Assembly (NCBI RefSeq): GCF_000344785.1
Contig: NC_020506.1
Span: forward strand, 1,674,001-1,738,000
Length of the DNA: 64,000 nt
Direction: 5' to 3'
DNA from: Corynebacterium callunae DSM 20147
GTDB lineage: Bacteria; Actinomycetota; Actinomycetes; Mycobacteriales; Mycobacteriaceae
Part shown: positions 17,385 to 24,455 of the stretch, in pieces
Numbering within the stretch: position 1 is the first letter of the stretch
Layout of the letters: the number at the start of each line of letters is the position of its first letter
Translations under genes and position numbers: made by a program
Notes under the pieces: model-generated
Databases searched by the model: none
Told to the model about the DNA's origin: nothing
Seen by the model: only the letters and a program-made list of their open reading frames with translations

Positions 17385-17963
17385 TTAGTGAGCCATCTCG
17401 CTGTGATCCATGCTCATGCCATATTCTTCATCGCCAGCTGCGATGGTACGAGCAGGAGTTGGTTCCAGTTCCACAGTGGTGCCATCTTCTAGCACCAAAG
17501 TGATGGTTACTTTTTCACCAGCCTGGATTGGAGCAGCCAGACCAAGAATCATCATATGATCGCCACCGGGTGCCAATTCCACGCTCTCACCTGCAGGGAT
17601 AACCAATCCCCCAGCCTTTGGCTGCATCATGCCATTAACAACCTCATGGATTTCAAAGCTTTGAGCATCCACGTTGGCGCTAAAACCGGTGACATGAACT
17701 TCTTGTTCAGTGTTGTTGACGATGGTGCCAAACACCGCAGTCATATCGCTGCCCTCAGCTGAAGCGCGAACAACCGCATTGTCCATGCTCAAAATGGCAT
17801 TGGAATCAGAGGCTTTGGTGGAAGTTGAAGTTGAAGCACTTGGAGTCATGCTCATCGCAGTTTCCGCAGTACTGCCGGTGGAATCATTTTGATTGGCTGG
17901 GGAACATGCAGCCATAAGCAATGCTCCGCTGAGTAGGACACTTGCGCCAAGAATCTTCTTCAT
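17385..17963 (-). CDS. PCuAC-family periplasmic copper(I) chaperone lipoprotein
   Basis: Copper chaperone of the DUF461/PCuAC family, thought to deliver Cu(I) to cytochrome oxidase Cu centres. The 192-residue product has a lipoprotein signal (MKKILGASVLLSGALLMAAC, lipobox MAAC) and a Ser/Thr-rich linker, then the domain with the copper ligands of the H(M)x10Mx21HxM type: IHEVVNGMMQ and GGDHMMILGL. The C-terminus ends in an extra Met/His-rich tail (YGMSMDHSEMAH) that could be a further copper site. It lies between the CopC-like gene and the DyP peroxidase, twelve bases after the former. Confidence 0.9.
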   Translation of the reverse strand: MKKILGASVLLSGALLMAACSPANQNDSTGSTAETAMSMTPSASTSTSTKASDSNAILSMDNAVVRASAEGSDMTAVFGTIVNNTEQEVHVTGFSANVDAQSFEIHEVVNGMMQPKAGGLVIPAGESVELAPGGDHMMILGLAAPIQAGEKVTITLVLEDGTTVELEPTPARTIAAGDEEYGMSMDHSEMAH

Positions 17964-17974
17964 GGTTTTTCCTT

Positions 17975-18565
17975 CTACTTCTGATTACGGTTTTTGGCGA
18001 TCATCATGACAATGGCAGCTGCTACCACCAGTACTGCAGCAATGCTGAGTACCCACTTCCAAGGACCTGCCACACCGGAGGTTTCCTCAGCGGTGTTGGT
18101 GGACTCTGCAGGTGTTGCCTCTGAGCTAGGAGCTGCTGCGGTGGTTTCTACAGCCGTAGTGGCGGATGGCGCAGCTCCGGTTCCAGCTACCTCAAATGCA
18201 ATTGAGCCTTTGGTGGCGTGCCCATCAGAGGAGGTGATTTGGAAGCCCAGCACATAATTGCCAGCAGCTGGTTTTACCTCAGCAGGTACTTCATAAGTAA
18301 TGTGCTGGTCCTGCAGCGTTGGAGTGCCGGAGCTTAAAACTTCACCGGTGTCGGCATTGCTTAATGCCACAGTGGTGAAAAGATCTTGCGGTAGACCAGA
18401 GAATTCAAGGTCAATAGTTTGGGGGAACTCTTCCACCACGCTGCCGTTTTCCGGGTTGGAGGAAACAACAACGTCATGGGCTTGAGCGACTGGAGCGGCG
18501 AGGAAACTCAAAGCTCCAACGGTGGCTGCACCAGCAAGTGCAGTTGCAGCGCGGAGTTTCTGCAT
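17975..18565 (-). CDS. CopC-domain copper resistance protein with C-terminal anchor
   Basis: Exported Cu(II)-binding protein. ATG at 18565 has GGGGGA upstream and opens a clean signal peptide (MQKLRAATALAGAATVGALS... ending AQA), whose removal would leave His as the first residue (HDVVVSSNPENG), the N-terminal ligand of the CopC copper site; the second His is in SSDGHATKGSIAF. A Thr/Ala/Glu-rich linker and a single C-terminal helix (WKWVLSIAAVLVVAAAIVMM) with a basic end anchor it in the membrane. The longer frame to 18646 adds non-signal residues and is rejected. Length 196. First gene of the copper/DyP cassette. Confidence 0.92.
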   Translation of the reverse strand: MQKLRAATALAGAATVGALSFLAAPVAQAHDVVVSSNPENGSVVEEFPQTIDLEFSGLPQDLFTTVALSNADTGEVLSSGTPTLQDQHITYEVPAEVKPAAGNYVLGFQITSSDGHATKGSIAFEVAGTGAAPSATTAVETTAAAPSSEATPAESTNTAEETSGVAGPWKWVLSIAAVLVVAAAIVMMIAKNRNQK

Positions 18566-18830
18566 AGCCAATCCCCCACTATTAACTTCTTTATCTCTTG
18601 CTAAAGCCACGTTCAACCTTTCATCTGCTGGCGATTCAGACATCATTCGCCACGATCAGTCCCCGATGTTTTCGGGTTCAGATAGTTGTCGAAAATCCTG
18701 CCTATTTAGTTCCCACCTGTATTAATTTCCATAAATCAACACGTAGGTTAATAACTAATGAACTCAGTGTAGGAAGGTTCGAGATGAATTTCAGGCACTG
18801 TGAGCAGCGCAACGCAAGTCTAACGCACAA
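18566..18830. other. Intergenic stretch upstream of the CopC gene
   Basis: About 265 bases between the CopC-like gene and the tRNA terminator. It should carry the promoter of the copper cassette. I found no match to a CsoR operator or a DtxR box and no convincing -35/-10 pair. The ORF-like stretches here have no family features. Confidence 0.3.
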
Positions 18831-18865
18831 AAACAAAAAAGCTCTGCACTTTTCAGGACAGAGCT
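18831..18865 (-). terminator. Terminator of the minus-strand tRNA cluster
   Basis: Stem AGCTCTG/CAGAGCT (18859-18865 and 18840-18846) followed on the minus strand by TTTTTTGTTTTTG, directly after the last tRNA-Gly. Confidence 0.88.
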
Positions 18866-18872
18866 CTACTTG

Positions 18873-18945
18873 AGCGGATGACGAGATTCGAACTCGCGAC
18901 CCTCACCTTGGCAAGGTGATGCGCTACCAACTGCGCTACATCCGC
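18873..18945 (-). tRNA. tRNA-Gly(GCC), copy 1
   Basis: 73 nt. On the minus strand: acceptor GCGGATG pairing CATCCGC, D arm GCGC...GCGC, anticodon loop TTGCCAA (GCC), T-loop GTTCGAATC, discriminator T. CCA is not encoded. Identical to the copies at 19177 and 19391. Together they read GGC/GGT, very frequent glycine codons in this genome. Confidence 0.97.
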
Positions 18946-18981
18946 ATAAATCATTTTTTAAGAGGTGACTCACCCTCTTTG

Positions 18982-19053
18982 TGCGCGATACTGGGATTGA
19001 ACCAGTGACCTCTTCCGTGTCAGGGAAGCGCTCTCCCGCTGAGCTAAACGCGC
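18982..19053 (-). tRNA. tRNA-Val(GAC), copy 1
   Basis: 72 nt. Anticodon loop CTGACAC (GAC), D arm GCTC...GAGC, T arm ACTGG/CCAGT with TTCAATC, discriminator A, CCA not encoded. The acceptor stem has one T-T mismatch at position 6-67 (GCGCGTT against ATCGCGC). Identical to the copy at 19286. Confidence 0.96.
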
Positions 19054-19064
19054 CCGCTAATGCG

Positions 19065-19135
19065 AGGTGGAAACGGGAATCGAACCCGTGTGCACGGTTT
19101 TGCAGACCGTTGCCTCACCACTCGGCCATTCCACC
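19065..19135 (-). tRNA. tRNA-Cys(GCA)
   Basis: 71 nt. Acceptor GGTGGAA/TTCCACC, D arm GCC...GGC region GCCGAGTGGTGAGGC, anticodon loop CTGCAAA (GCA), T arm CGGGTTCGATTCCCG, discriminator T, CCA not encoded. It lies between the two Gly-Val blocks. Confidence 0.97.
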
Positions 19136-19176
19136 GTGGCGGGATTCCCGCCTCAGGTACATGGTAAATGTACCAG

Positions 19177-19249
19177 AGCGGATGACGAGATTCGAACTCG
19201 CGACCCTCACCTTGGCAAGGTGATGCGCTACCAACTGCGCTACATCCGC
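19177..19249 (-). tRNA. tRNA-Gly(GCC), copy 2
   Basis: 73 nt, identical in sequence to the copies at 18873 and 19391. Part of the duplicated Gly-Val block. Confidence 0.97.
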
Positions 19250-19285
19250 ATAAATCATTTTTTAAGAGGTGACTCACCCTCTTTG

Positions 19286-19357
19286 TGCGCGATACTGGGA
19301 TTGAACCAGTGACCTCTTCCGTGTCAGGGAAGCGCTCTCCCGCTGAGCTAAACGCGC
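19286..19357 (-). tRNA. tRNA-Val(GAC), copy 2
   Basis: 72 nt, identical to the copy at 18982, including the T-T mismatch in the acceptor stem; the 36-base spacer to the neighbouring tRNA-Gly is also identical. Confidence 0.96.
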
Positions 19358-19390
19358 GAGACATTTCAACGATTGGCCCGGTGAAATGAG

Positions 19391-19463
19391 AGCGGATGAC
19401 GAGATTCGAACTCGCGACCCTCACCTTGGCAAGGTGATGCGCTACCAACTGCGCTACATCCGC
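19391..19463 (-). tRNA. tRNA-Gly(GCC), copy 3 (promoter-proximal)
   Basis: 73 nt, identical to the other two Gly copies; first gene of the minus-strand tRNA cluster. Its flanks differ from those of the other copies. Confidence 0.97.
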
Positions 19464-19517
19464 ATGCACTGCAGTGAACTTGTTTTCTTAAGTTCCGTTC
19501 TGTGCGGTGCCTGAATA

Positions 19518-19547
19518 ACTTTAGACGGAAGCCCTCTCACAACACAA
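19518..19547 (-). promoter_or_regulatory. Candidate promoter of the minus-strand tRNA cluster
   Basis: TTGTGT (19547-19542) and TAAAGT (19523-19518) on the minus strand with an 18-base spacer, about 55 bases before the first tRNA-Gly. Confidence 0.4.
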
Positions 19548-19679
19548 ATCCCCTGATAGAACTCAAAAACGAGGGTTTTAAAGCCCCTCCCAAAGCGCCT
19601 TTTGAGAATTACAGCTTTGTATTTCAGATGTTGGGTTGCGCAACATTATTCAGCCCACACAAGTAAGGGGGAGGCAATT

Positions 19680-19712
19680 ATGAACTTCGAATTAAGGCGT
19701 GTTAACTTTTAA
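19680..19712 (+). other. Ten-codon micro-ORF with a strong ribosome site before tRNA-Val
   Basis: AAGGGGGAGG followed four bases later by ATG and the peptide MNFELRRVNF, stop TAA. It ends 13 bases before tRNA-Val(CAC). It could be chance, a relic of a longer gene, or part of the tRNA transcript. Confidence 0.25.
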
Positions 19713-19725
19713 ACACACCACTTGA

Positions 19726-19800
19726 GGTCCTATGGCTCAGTGGAAGAGCGTTCCGTTCACACCGGAAAGGTCGCTGGTTCGATCCCAGCTAGGACCACCA
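19726..19800 (+). tRNA. tRNA-Val(CAC) with encoded CCA
   Basis: 75 nt including CCA (72 without). Acceptor GGTCCTA/TAGGACC, D arm GCTC...GAGC, anticodon stem TTCCG/CGGAA with loop TTCACAC (CAC), T arm GCTGG-TTCGATC-CCAGC, discriminator A, then CCA. Only this tRNA in the cluster lies on the plus strand and has encoded CCA. It reads GTG. In C. glutamicum, to my memory, a large prophage lies beside a tRNA-Val at this position; here the tRNA is followed at once by its terminator and a core gene. Confidence 0.97.
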
Positions 19801-19804
19801 TTAA

Positions 19805-19850
19805 GAAGATCTCCCGATCAGCAGCTTGCTGATCGGGAGATCTTCATTTT
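19805..19850 (+). terminator. Terminator of tRNA-Val(CAC)
   Basis: An 18-bp perfect stem AAGATCTCCCGATCAGCA / TGCTGATCGGGAGATCTT with a three-base loop, followed by CATTTT. Confidence 0.92.
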
Positions 19851-19888
19851 GCCAGTGTTGAGCTCAAAAGCCTTCTATTCTTTTAAAG

Positions 19889-20584
19889 ATGGCGAACATC
19901 AAAGACCTCATCGGCCCACTCCAAGAGCCCACAATTCCTGAATTGCGCTGTGTTTTGGTCAGCACACTCCACGGATCAACCACAGTTAATGGAACTTCTG
20001 GAGATCTAGGCAATAACACTGACACCGCTCTCCTATTGGGACTGCGTCAATGGAGTGATGTCGTTTTAGTGGGTTCTGGCACGATCAAAGCAGAGAACTA
20101 CGGTGGCGTGCAGATTCCTTTAGAGATTCAACAACAACGCCTTACAAATGGTCAATGCGCTATTCCCCCCATTGCGGTTATCTCAAGTTCGCTGAAATTT
20201 GATACGGAGTCCCGCTTCTTTAAAGAAGCACAAACTCGCCCCCTCATCTTTACTGATAACAAAGATGCTGAGCTTAAAGCCGTGCTGAAAAATGCGAGTG
20301 CAGAAATTATTGAGATGGAAGTGCTCAGTGTGCGAGGTGTCGTCGACAAGCTCCGGAATGCGGGCTACGCACGCATCACCTGTGAGGGGGGCGCGACCCT
20401 TTACGCGCAGGTTTTAGATGCCGGCATAGTAGATGTATGGCATCAGACCGTGGATCCCACAATCTCAGGCACCGTTGAGCACCCCATGGTGCAAGGCGGA
20501 AATGCAGCCCCACAACGTTTTAGGTTTGATCACTTTTACGCTGATGCCGATAGTACGGTGTTCCTGCGTTATGTTCGGAGCTAA
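19889..20584 (+). CDS. RibD C-terminal-like (pyrimidine reductase family) protein
   Basis: Stand-alone dihydrofolate-reductase-fold protein related to the reductase domain of RibD, which reduces the ribosyl side chain of the riboflavin precursor with NADPH. The 231-residue product shows STLHGSTTVNGTSGDLGN, then DVVLVGSGTIKAENYG (substrate site region) and ITCEGGATLYAQVLDAGIVD near the end, the nucleotide-binding EGG motif. There is no deaminase domain. A TATTCT hexamer at 19876-19881 lies seven bases before ATG, so the mRNA is probably leaderless. The exact substrate is unknown; the main ribD is expected elsewhere. Confidence 0.85.
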   Translation: MANIKDLIGPLQEPTIPELRCVLVSTLHGSTTVNGTSGDLGNNTDTALLLGLRQWSDVVLVGSGTIKAENYGGVQIPLEIQQQRLTNGQCAIPPIAVISSSLKFDTESRFFKEAQTRPLIFTDNKDAELKAVLKNASAEIIEMEVLSVRGVVDKLRNAGYARITCEGGATLYAQVLDAGIVDVWHQTVDPTISGTVEHPMVQGGNAAPQRFRFDHFYADADSTVFLRYVRS

Positions 20585-20634
20585 AAGGGGTGTTGGACAA
20601 CGTGGAGGTTAATCCCATTGGCTAGATTAGTTGT

Positions 20635-21927
20635 GTGAGTTTCTCCCCGGTTTTACCAAGCCCAGTTAGCAATGAACTCGAACAACCCCGTCGCAGCAGG
20701 TGGGATCATATTGGCAATGCTATAGGTTGGCCGTTGGCTATTTTGCTGATGGCTCACCGCTTTTTTGTGTTGGCTATTAATGGTTCCGTCACCGATGACT
20801 TCACCACTGTTTATAGTGCGTTGCGCAGGTTTATTGAAGGGGTTCCGGTATATAACGAGGTCTATCATTTTGTTGACCCTCATTACCTCTATAACCCAGG
20901 CGCCACTTTGCTACTTGCACCGTTGGGCTATATCGCGAATTTCACTCTGGCGCGCTGGGCATTTATTGCTGCCAACCTGCTTGCCATTGTTATTGCTTTG
21001 GGGCTTTTAACGCGAATGGCTGGTTGGGCACTACGCAGCATGGTCTGGCCACTGGCAATTGCGGTTGCCATGCTGACCGAAGCAGTACAAAATACCCTGA
21101 TCTTCTCCAATATCAATGGCATTTTGCTGCTCATGTTGGTTCTCTTTTTGTGGTGCGTGATCCATAAGAAATCCTGGGTAGGTGGTCTAATCATCGGTTT
21201 AGCCATCTTGGTAAAGCCGATGTTTTTGCCATTGCTCTTTTTACCGCTGGTGAAAAAACAATGGGGAGCACTAGCTTTAGGCATCCTCACACCAGTGATT
21301 TTTAACGTTATCGCCTGGCCTTTGGTACCAGGAGCGGCAGATTACATCACCCGCACAATCCCCTACTTGGGTGAAACTCGAGACTTTGCCAATAGTTCCC
21401 TGCCGGGCTTAGCTATTTACTTCGGCATGCCGAAACAATGGGAGATGCTGTGGTTCCTCATCTTCGGTGGCATGGTTGGTGTTGCAGTTTTGGCACTGCT
21501 GCGTTTTAGAAATACTGAGCCTTTCTTCTGGGCTGCAACTACTTCTGGTGTGCTGCTTACTGGCGTATTCTTCCTATCTTCGCTGGGACAGATGTACTAC
21601 TCCATGATGATCTTCCCCATGATCTTTACCGTGTTGGGCCCACGCTCTGTATTCCACCAATGGGCAGCCTGGGTAGCAGCGTACTTCTTCCTTACTCCAG
21701 ATACTTTCGAGTCCACACGCTGGCCAGATATTGCGCGCTGGGTGGAATTTTTCCGGGCGACAGCTGGTTGGAGTCTATTGATCGTCGTAACTTTTGTGGC
21801 GGCGCTATTCTGGTTCGTAGGTGACATTAAGACCAAGCGCTCCTTGGCCACACAGGCATCACAAGAACCAGAGCACATGAGCACTCAAGTAGATCTGGAT
21901 TCTCAGCCAATTACTGAAACTCCCTAG
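20635..21927 (+). CDS. aftC: Alpha-(1->3)-arabinofuranosyltransferase AftC
   Basis: GT87-family polytopic transferase that uses decaprenyl-phosphoryl-arabinose to add alpha(1->3) branches to the arabinan of arabinogalactan in the Corynebacteriales wall. The 430-residue product has about ten membrane helices and, in the first external loop, the pattern SVTDDFTTVYSALRRF followed by the PVYNEVYHFVDPHYLYNPGA region: the acidic pair and the YxPGA-like stretch expected of GT-C enzymes. GTG at 20635 lies six bases after TAGATT (20623-20628), suggesting leaderless translation. Its place before msrB and hemQ matches the C. glutamicum order I remember. Confidence 0.88.
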   Translation: MSFSPVLPSPVSNELEQPRRSRWDHIGNAIGWPLAILLMAHRFFVLAINGSVTDDFTTVYSALRRFIEGVPVYNEVYHFVDPHYLYNPGATLLLAPLGYIANFTLARWAFIAANLLAIVIALGLLTRMAGWALRSMVWPLAIAVAMLTEAVQNTLIFSNINGILLLMLVLFLWCVIHKKSWVGGLIIGLAILVKPMFLPLLFLPLVKKQWGALALGILTPVIFNVIAWPLVPGAADYITRTIPYLGETRDFANSSLPGLAIYFGMPKQWEMLWFLIFGGMVGVAVLALLRFRNTEPFFWAATTSGVLLTGVFFLSSLGQMYYSMMIFPMIFTVLGPRSVFHQWAAWVAAYFFLTPDTFESTRWPDIARWVEFFRATAGWSLLIVVTFVAALFWFVGDIKTKRSLATQASQEPEHMSTQVDLDSQPITETP

Positions 21928-21971
21928 ATCTTCTGCAAGATATATGCTCAACAAATTTTTGAGAGGACAAA

Positions 21972-22385
21972 ATGACTGACTTTAAGTTCATTAGCGATGC
22001 AGAATGGCGCGAGCGCCTAACCCCGCAGGAATTCCATGTACTGCGTGAAGCAGGCACCGAACCTCCACATATTGGTGAATACACCAACACCACTACCGAG
22101 GGTGTCTACTCTTGCCGTGCCTGCGGCGAAGAACTATTCCGCTCCACCGAGAAATTTGATTCTCATTGTGGCTGGCCTTCTTTCTTCTCCCCACTTGCTG
22201 GCGACAAGATCATCGAGAAGGAAGATCTTTCCCTAGGAATGCGTCGCGTTGAGGTGCTCTGCGCAAAGTGCGGTTCCCATATGGGCCACGTTTTTGAGGG
22301 CGAGGGTTATGACACCCCCACTGACCTGCGCTACTGCATTAACTCCATCAGTATCAAGCTCGAAGAAAAGCCTATTTCCGAATAA
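21972..22385 (+). CDS. msrB: Peptide methionine (R)-S-oxide reductase MsrB
   Basis: Cytosolic repair enzyme that reduces methionine-R-sulfoxide with thioredoxin. The 137-residue product has the two zinc CxxC pairs (YSCRACGEELF and VLCAKCGSHMGHVF), HCGWPSFFSP in the active-site wall, and the catalytic cysteine in DLRYCINSISIKL. ATG at 21972 follows GAGAGGAC. It is the second gene after aftC, 44 bases apart, and ends at a strong bidirectional terminator. Confidence 0.97.
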   Translation: MTDFKFISDAEWRERLTPQEFHVLREAGTEPPHIGEYTNTTTEGVYSCRACGEELFRSTEKFDSHCGWPSFFSPLAGDKIIEKEDLSLGMRRVEVLCAKCGSHMGHVFEGEGYDTPTDLRYCINSISIKLEEKPISE

Positions 22386-22405
22386 GTTTTTACTGGCACG
22401 CATCA

Positions 22406-22445
22406 AGCCCCGCCCAGCCTTAATTGGCTGGGCGGGGGCTGTTTT
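22406..22445. terminator. Bidirectional terminator between msrB and hemQ
   Basis: AGCCCCGCCCAGCC, loop TTAATT, GGCTGGGCGGGGGCT, then GTTTTTC on the plus strand; the reverse strand also ends the convergent hemQ gene, with a weaker T-run. Confidence 0.9.
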
Positions 22446-22460
22446 TCGTCGACAAGCGCC

Positions 22461-23162
22461 TTATGGCAAGACGTTGATCAGCTCTGCAATATCTGCGACG
22501 CGGCGGCCGGAAACGAATGGCAGCTCCTCGCGGACATGCAGGCGAGCCTCGGTGTAACGCATCTTGTGCATGAGGTCAACGATGCGGTGCAGCTCATCAG
22601 CCTCGAAGGCGAGCATCCACTCATAATCGCCAAGCGCAAAAGCACTCATAGTGTTGGCCCGCACGTCTGGGAAATCAACGGCAGCCTGGCCGTGCTCACG
22701 CAGCATACGAGAGCGCTCCTTTGGATCATTGATGTACCACTCATAACTGCGGACGAATGGGTACACAGTCATCCACTCACGTGGCTCTTCGCCCATGATA
22801 AATGCTGGCAGATGAGCTTTGTTGAACTCGGATGGGCGGTGAATAGCATTACCAATCCAGAAAACCTCAGAAGCCTGACCAAGCTGGGTGAAACGGCGGA
22901 AGTTATTAAACACCTCTTGGAGCTGCTGGAATTCTTCAGCATGCCACCAGATCATGTAGTCAGCATCAGCGCGCAAGCCAGTGGCATCATAAATGCCACG
23001 CACAACTACATTGCCGGCAGCTTCAATGTCAGCGAAGAACTGGCGTGCTTGCTCGATGGCCTCAGTGCGGTCATCATCAAGAATCCCCGGAACGATGCGG
23101 AACACTGCCCACTGGGAGTAGCGCTGCACCCGATTGAGCTCTTTAATGCTTGGGTCGCTCAT
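22461..23162 (-). CDS. hemQ: Coproheme decarboxylase HemQ (chlorite dismutase family)
   Basis: Last enzyme of the coproporphyrin-dependent haem pathway of Gram-positive bacteria: it oxidatively decarboxylates coproheme to haem b using peroxide. I start at ATG 23162 (MSDPSIKELNRVQRYSQW), since AAAGGAAA lies seven bases upstream; the frame can extend to 23180 but would then contain the ribosome site. The 233-residue product keeps YPFVRSYEWYI (catalytic tyrosine region) and the REHGQAAVDFP haem-side helix, plus RYTEARLHVREELPFVSGRR at the end. A set of AGGTrAACCTC repeats lies just upstream. Confidence 0.94.
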   Translation of the reverse strand: MSDPSIKELNRVQRYSQWAVFRIVPGILDDDRTEAIEQARQFFADIEAAGNVVVRGIYDATGLRADADYMIWWHAEEFQQLQEVFNNFRRFTQLGQASEVFWIGNAIHRPSEFNKAHLPAFIMGEEPREWMTVYPFVRSYEWYINDPKERSRMLREHGQAAVDFPDVRANTMSAFALGDYEWMLAFEADELHRIVDLMHKMRYTEARLHVREELPFVSGRRVADIAELINVLP

Positions 23163-23199
23163 AAAATGATTTCCTTTCATGGTTCACCGCTGTTTATTA

Positions 23200-23232
23200 A
23201 GGTGAACCTCGTGCTTGAGGTAAACCTCATGC
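23200..23232. promoter_or_regulatory. Direct repeat with internal dyads upstream of hemQ
   Basis: AGGTGAACCTCGTGC at 23200-23214 and AGGTAAACCTCATGC at 23218-23232, an 18-base period, each with an AGGT...ACCT dyad; a third element GGTTCACC (23181-23188) pairs with GGTGAACC of the first. The cluster lies 19-70 bases before hemQ and may be a regulator site. Confidence 0.45.
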
Positions 23233-23810
23233 GGATGAATCGCGGATAAAGCGTAGTGCGGGTGCATTTCGGGTATGTCTTGAATCTGCCTAGGGTTCCC
23301 TGGTGGATTATCTTAATTTCTTATTTAAAATTCACTCGGAAACTTTAAGGCTTAAACCTCACATACTTACACCAACATATCCATCATAAGTTTGATCACC
23401 CGCCGGTGTGGCAATAGCCCCAAACTTAGGCTACATTTCACACCCCCTTGCTTCATCATCGCTTCACCATGCTCAAAAATGCTGACTGTTTTTAGCCGAA
23501 ATTTGAGCTCTTGAGAACAAGGCAGAACACCGCTGGATGGGCAAACAAAGGGGTACGTCGAAAAGCTCAGAACGGTAATTCTCACCAACTCAAGCGAAAC
23601 CGGGCATCTAAAACCAATCTAGTTAGCCTAGTTACTCAGCCACTCGTCCGTCTGTTGTTTTATTTGCACAAATAAACCCCTGCTAAGTCACCTCTTTTGT
23701 GCAGCCCTCTTATGAATTCGTTAGATTTCTTTGATCTTTCTCGAATATTTTCTTAAGCCACCAGACTTTTAAAAATTAACGGCGCGCCTCCCCCGCAGAT
23801 GTAATCGCTA
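23233..23810. other. Large intergenic stretch between hemQ and the DUF3000 gene
   Basis: About 580 bases, AT-rich in its right half. The reading frame 23367-23588 (minus, 73 codons) has no ribosome site or family resemblance. GTTAGCCTA at 23622-23630 matches only the core of a DtxR box. A TATTAG hexamer (23811-23816) twelve bases before GTG 23828 may be the -10 of the DUF3000 gene. I see no RNA gene here. Confidence 0.35.
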
Positions 23811-23827
23811 TTAGTAAGTTTCACAGT

Positions 23828-24445
23828 GTGATCGATTCTGAAGCGACCTCTCAGCACCAGACCTCATCCACCCCGGCGGAGAGTACTCCCGTGGAGTTTT
23901 CCGAAGCGGTTGAGTCCATGCATAGAGCGCGCCTGCGCCCAGAACTTGCTTTGGGCACAATCAGACCACCGCAGCGCCTTGCACCCTTCTCTCATGCCAT
24001 CGGCCTCGAGGTAAACCACCACGAAGAATCCGACGTTGTTGCTACCAACAGTGAAGGCGATTCTTTCGGCCGTCTTATTTTGCTCCATGATCCAGGTTCA
24101 GAGGATTCTTGGGAAGGCACCATGCGCCTTGTCGCCTATATTCAGGCCGATATGGATCATGCTGTAGCCTCCGATCCACTGCTTCCAGAAGTTGCATGGC
24201 AGTGGCTAAATGAAGGCCTAGAAGAAGCAGGTGCTGGTTTCACTAACCTAGGTGGCACCGTTACCTCCACCAGTTCTGTTCGCTTTGGTGAAATTGGTGG
24301 CCCACCCAGCGCTTATCAGGTAGAAATGCGTGCTTCTTGGACTGCCACCGGCAATGACCTCACCTCGCATGTCGAGGCATTCGCAGCGGTACTTGCTTCC
24401 GTTGCAGGACTCCCACCGGAGGGTGTCACCGAGCTGCACAGGTAG
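23828..24445 (+). CDS. DUF3000 protein
   Basis: Actinobacterial conserved protein of unknown function; 205 residues, soluble, acidic. Recognisable stretch: MHRARLRPELALGTIRPPQRLAPFSHAIGLEV, split here as FSEAVESMHRARLRPELA followed by GTIRPPQRLAPFSHAI, then GRLILLHDPGSEDSWEGTMR and LVAYIQADMDHAVASDPLLP, typical of DUF3000. GTG start at 23828; no ribosome site is visible, so leaderless translation is likely. It is always next to the RNase D gene in this group, which suggests a shared role in RNA metabolism (inference). Confidence 0.88.
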   Translation: MIDSEATSQHQTSSTPAESTPVEFSEAVESMHRARLRPELALGTIRPPQRLAPFSHAIGLEVNHHEESDVVATNSEGDSFGRLILLHDPGSEDSWEGTMRLVAYIQADMDHAVASDPLLPEVAWQWLNEGLEEAGAGFTNLGGTVTSTSSVRFGEIGGPPSAYQVEMRASWTATGNDLTSHVEAFAAVLASVAGLPPEGVTELHR

Positions 24446-24448
24446 ATT
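24443..24448 (+). promoter_or_regulatory. -10 element of the RNase D gene made from the DUF3000 stop codon
   Basis: TAGATT, whose first three bases are the DUF3000 stop. Seven bases separate it from ATG 24456, the spacing of a leaderless transcript. No clear -35 is visible. Confidence 0.45.
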
Positions 24449-24455
24449 GGTATTT

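Larger units (their letters stand above)
18873..19357. repeat. Direct duplication of a tRNA-Gly/tRNA-Val block
   Basis: 18873-19053 and 19177-19357 are two 181-base copies, each containing tRNA-Gly, the spacer taaatcattttttaagag..., and tRNA-Val, with no difference that I can see. tRNA-Cys sits between the two copies. The offset is 304 bases. Confidence 0.92.

Noticed and set aside
18566..18872. CsoR or DtxR operator before the copper cassette
   Set aside because: No sequence there fits the known consensus of either regulator well.
23367..23588. 73-codon ORF in the hemQ-DUF3000 gap
   Set aside because: No ribosome site, no conserved features, AT-rich intergenic context.
23618..23636. Possible DtxR box (GTTAGCCTA core)
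   Set aside because: Only about 10 of 19 positions match the consensus, and it lies 450 bases from hemQ and 190 from DUF3000.
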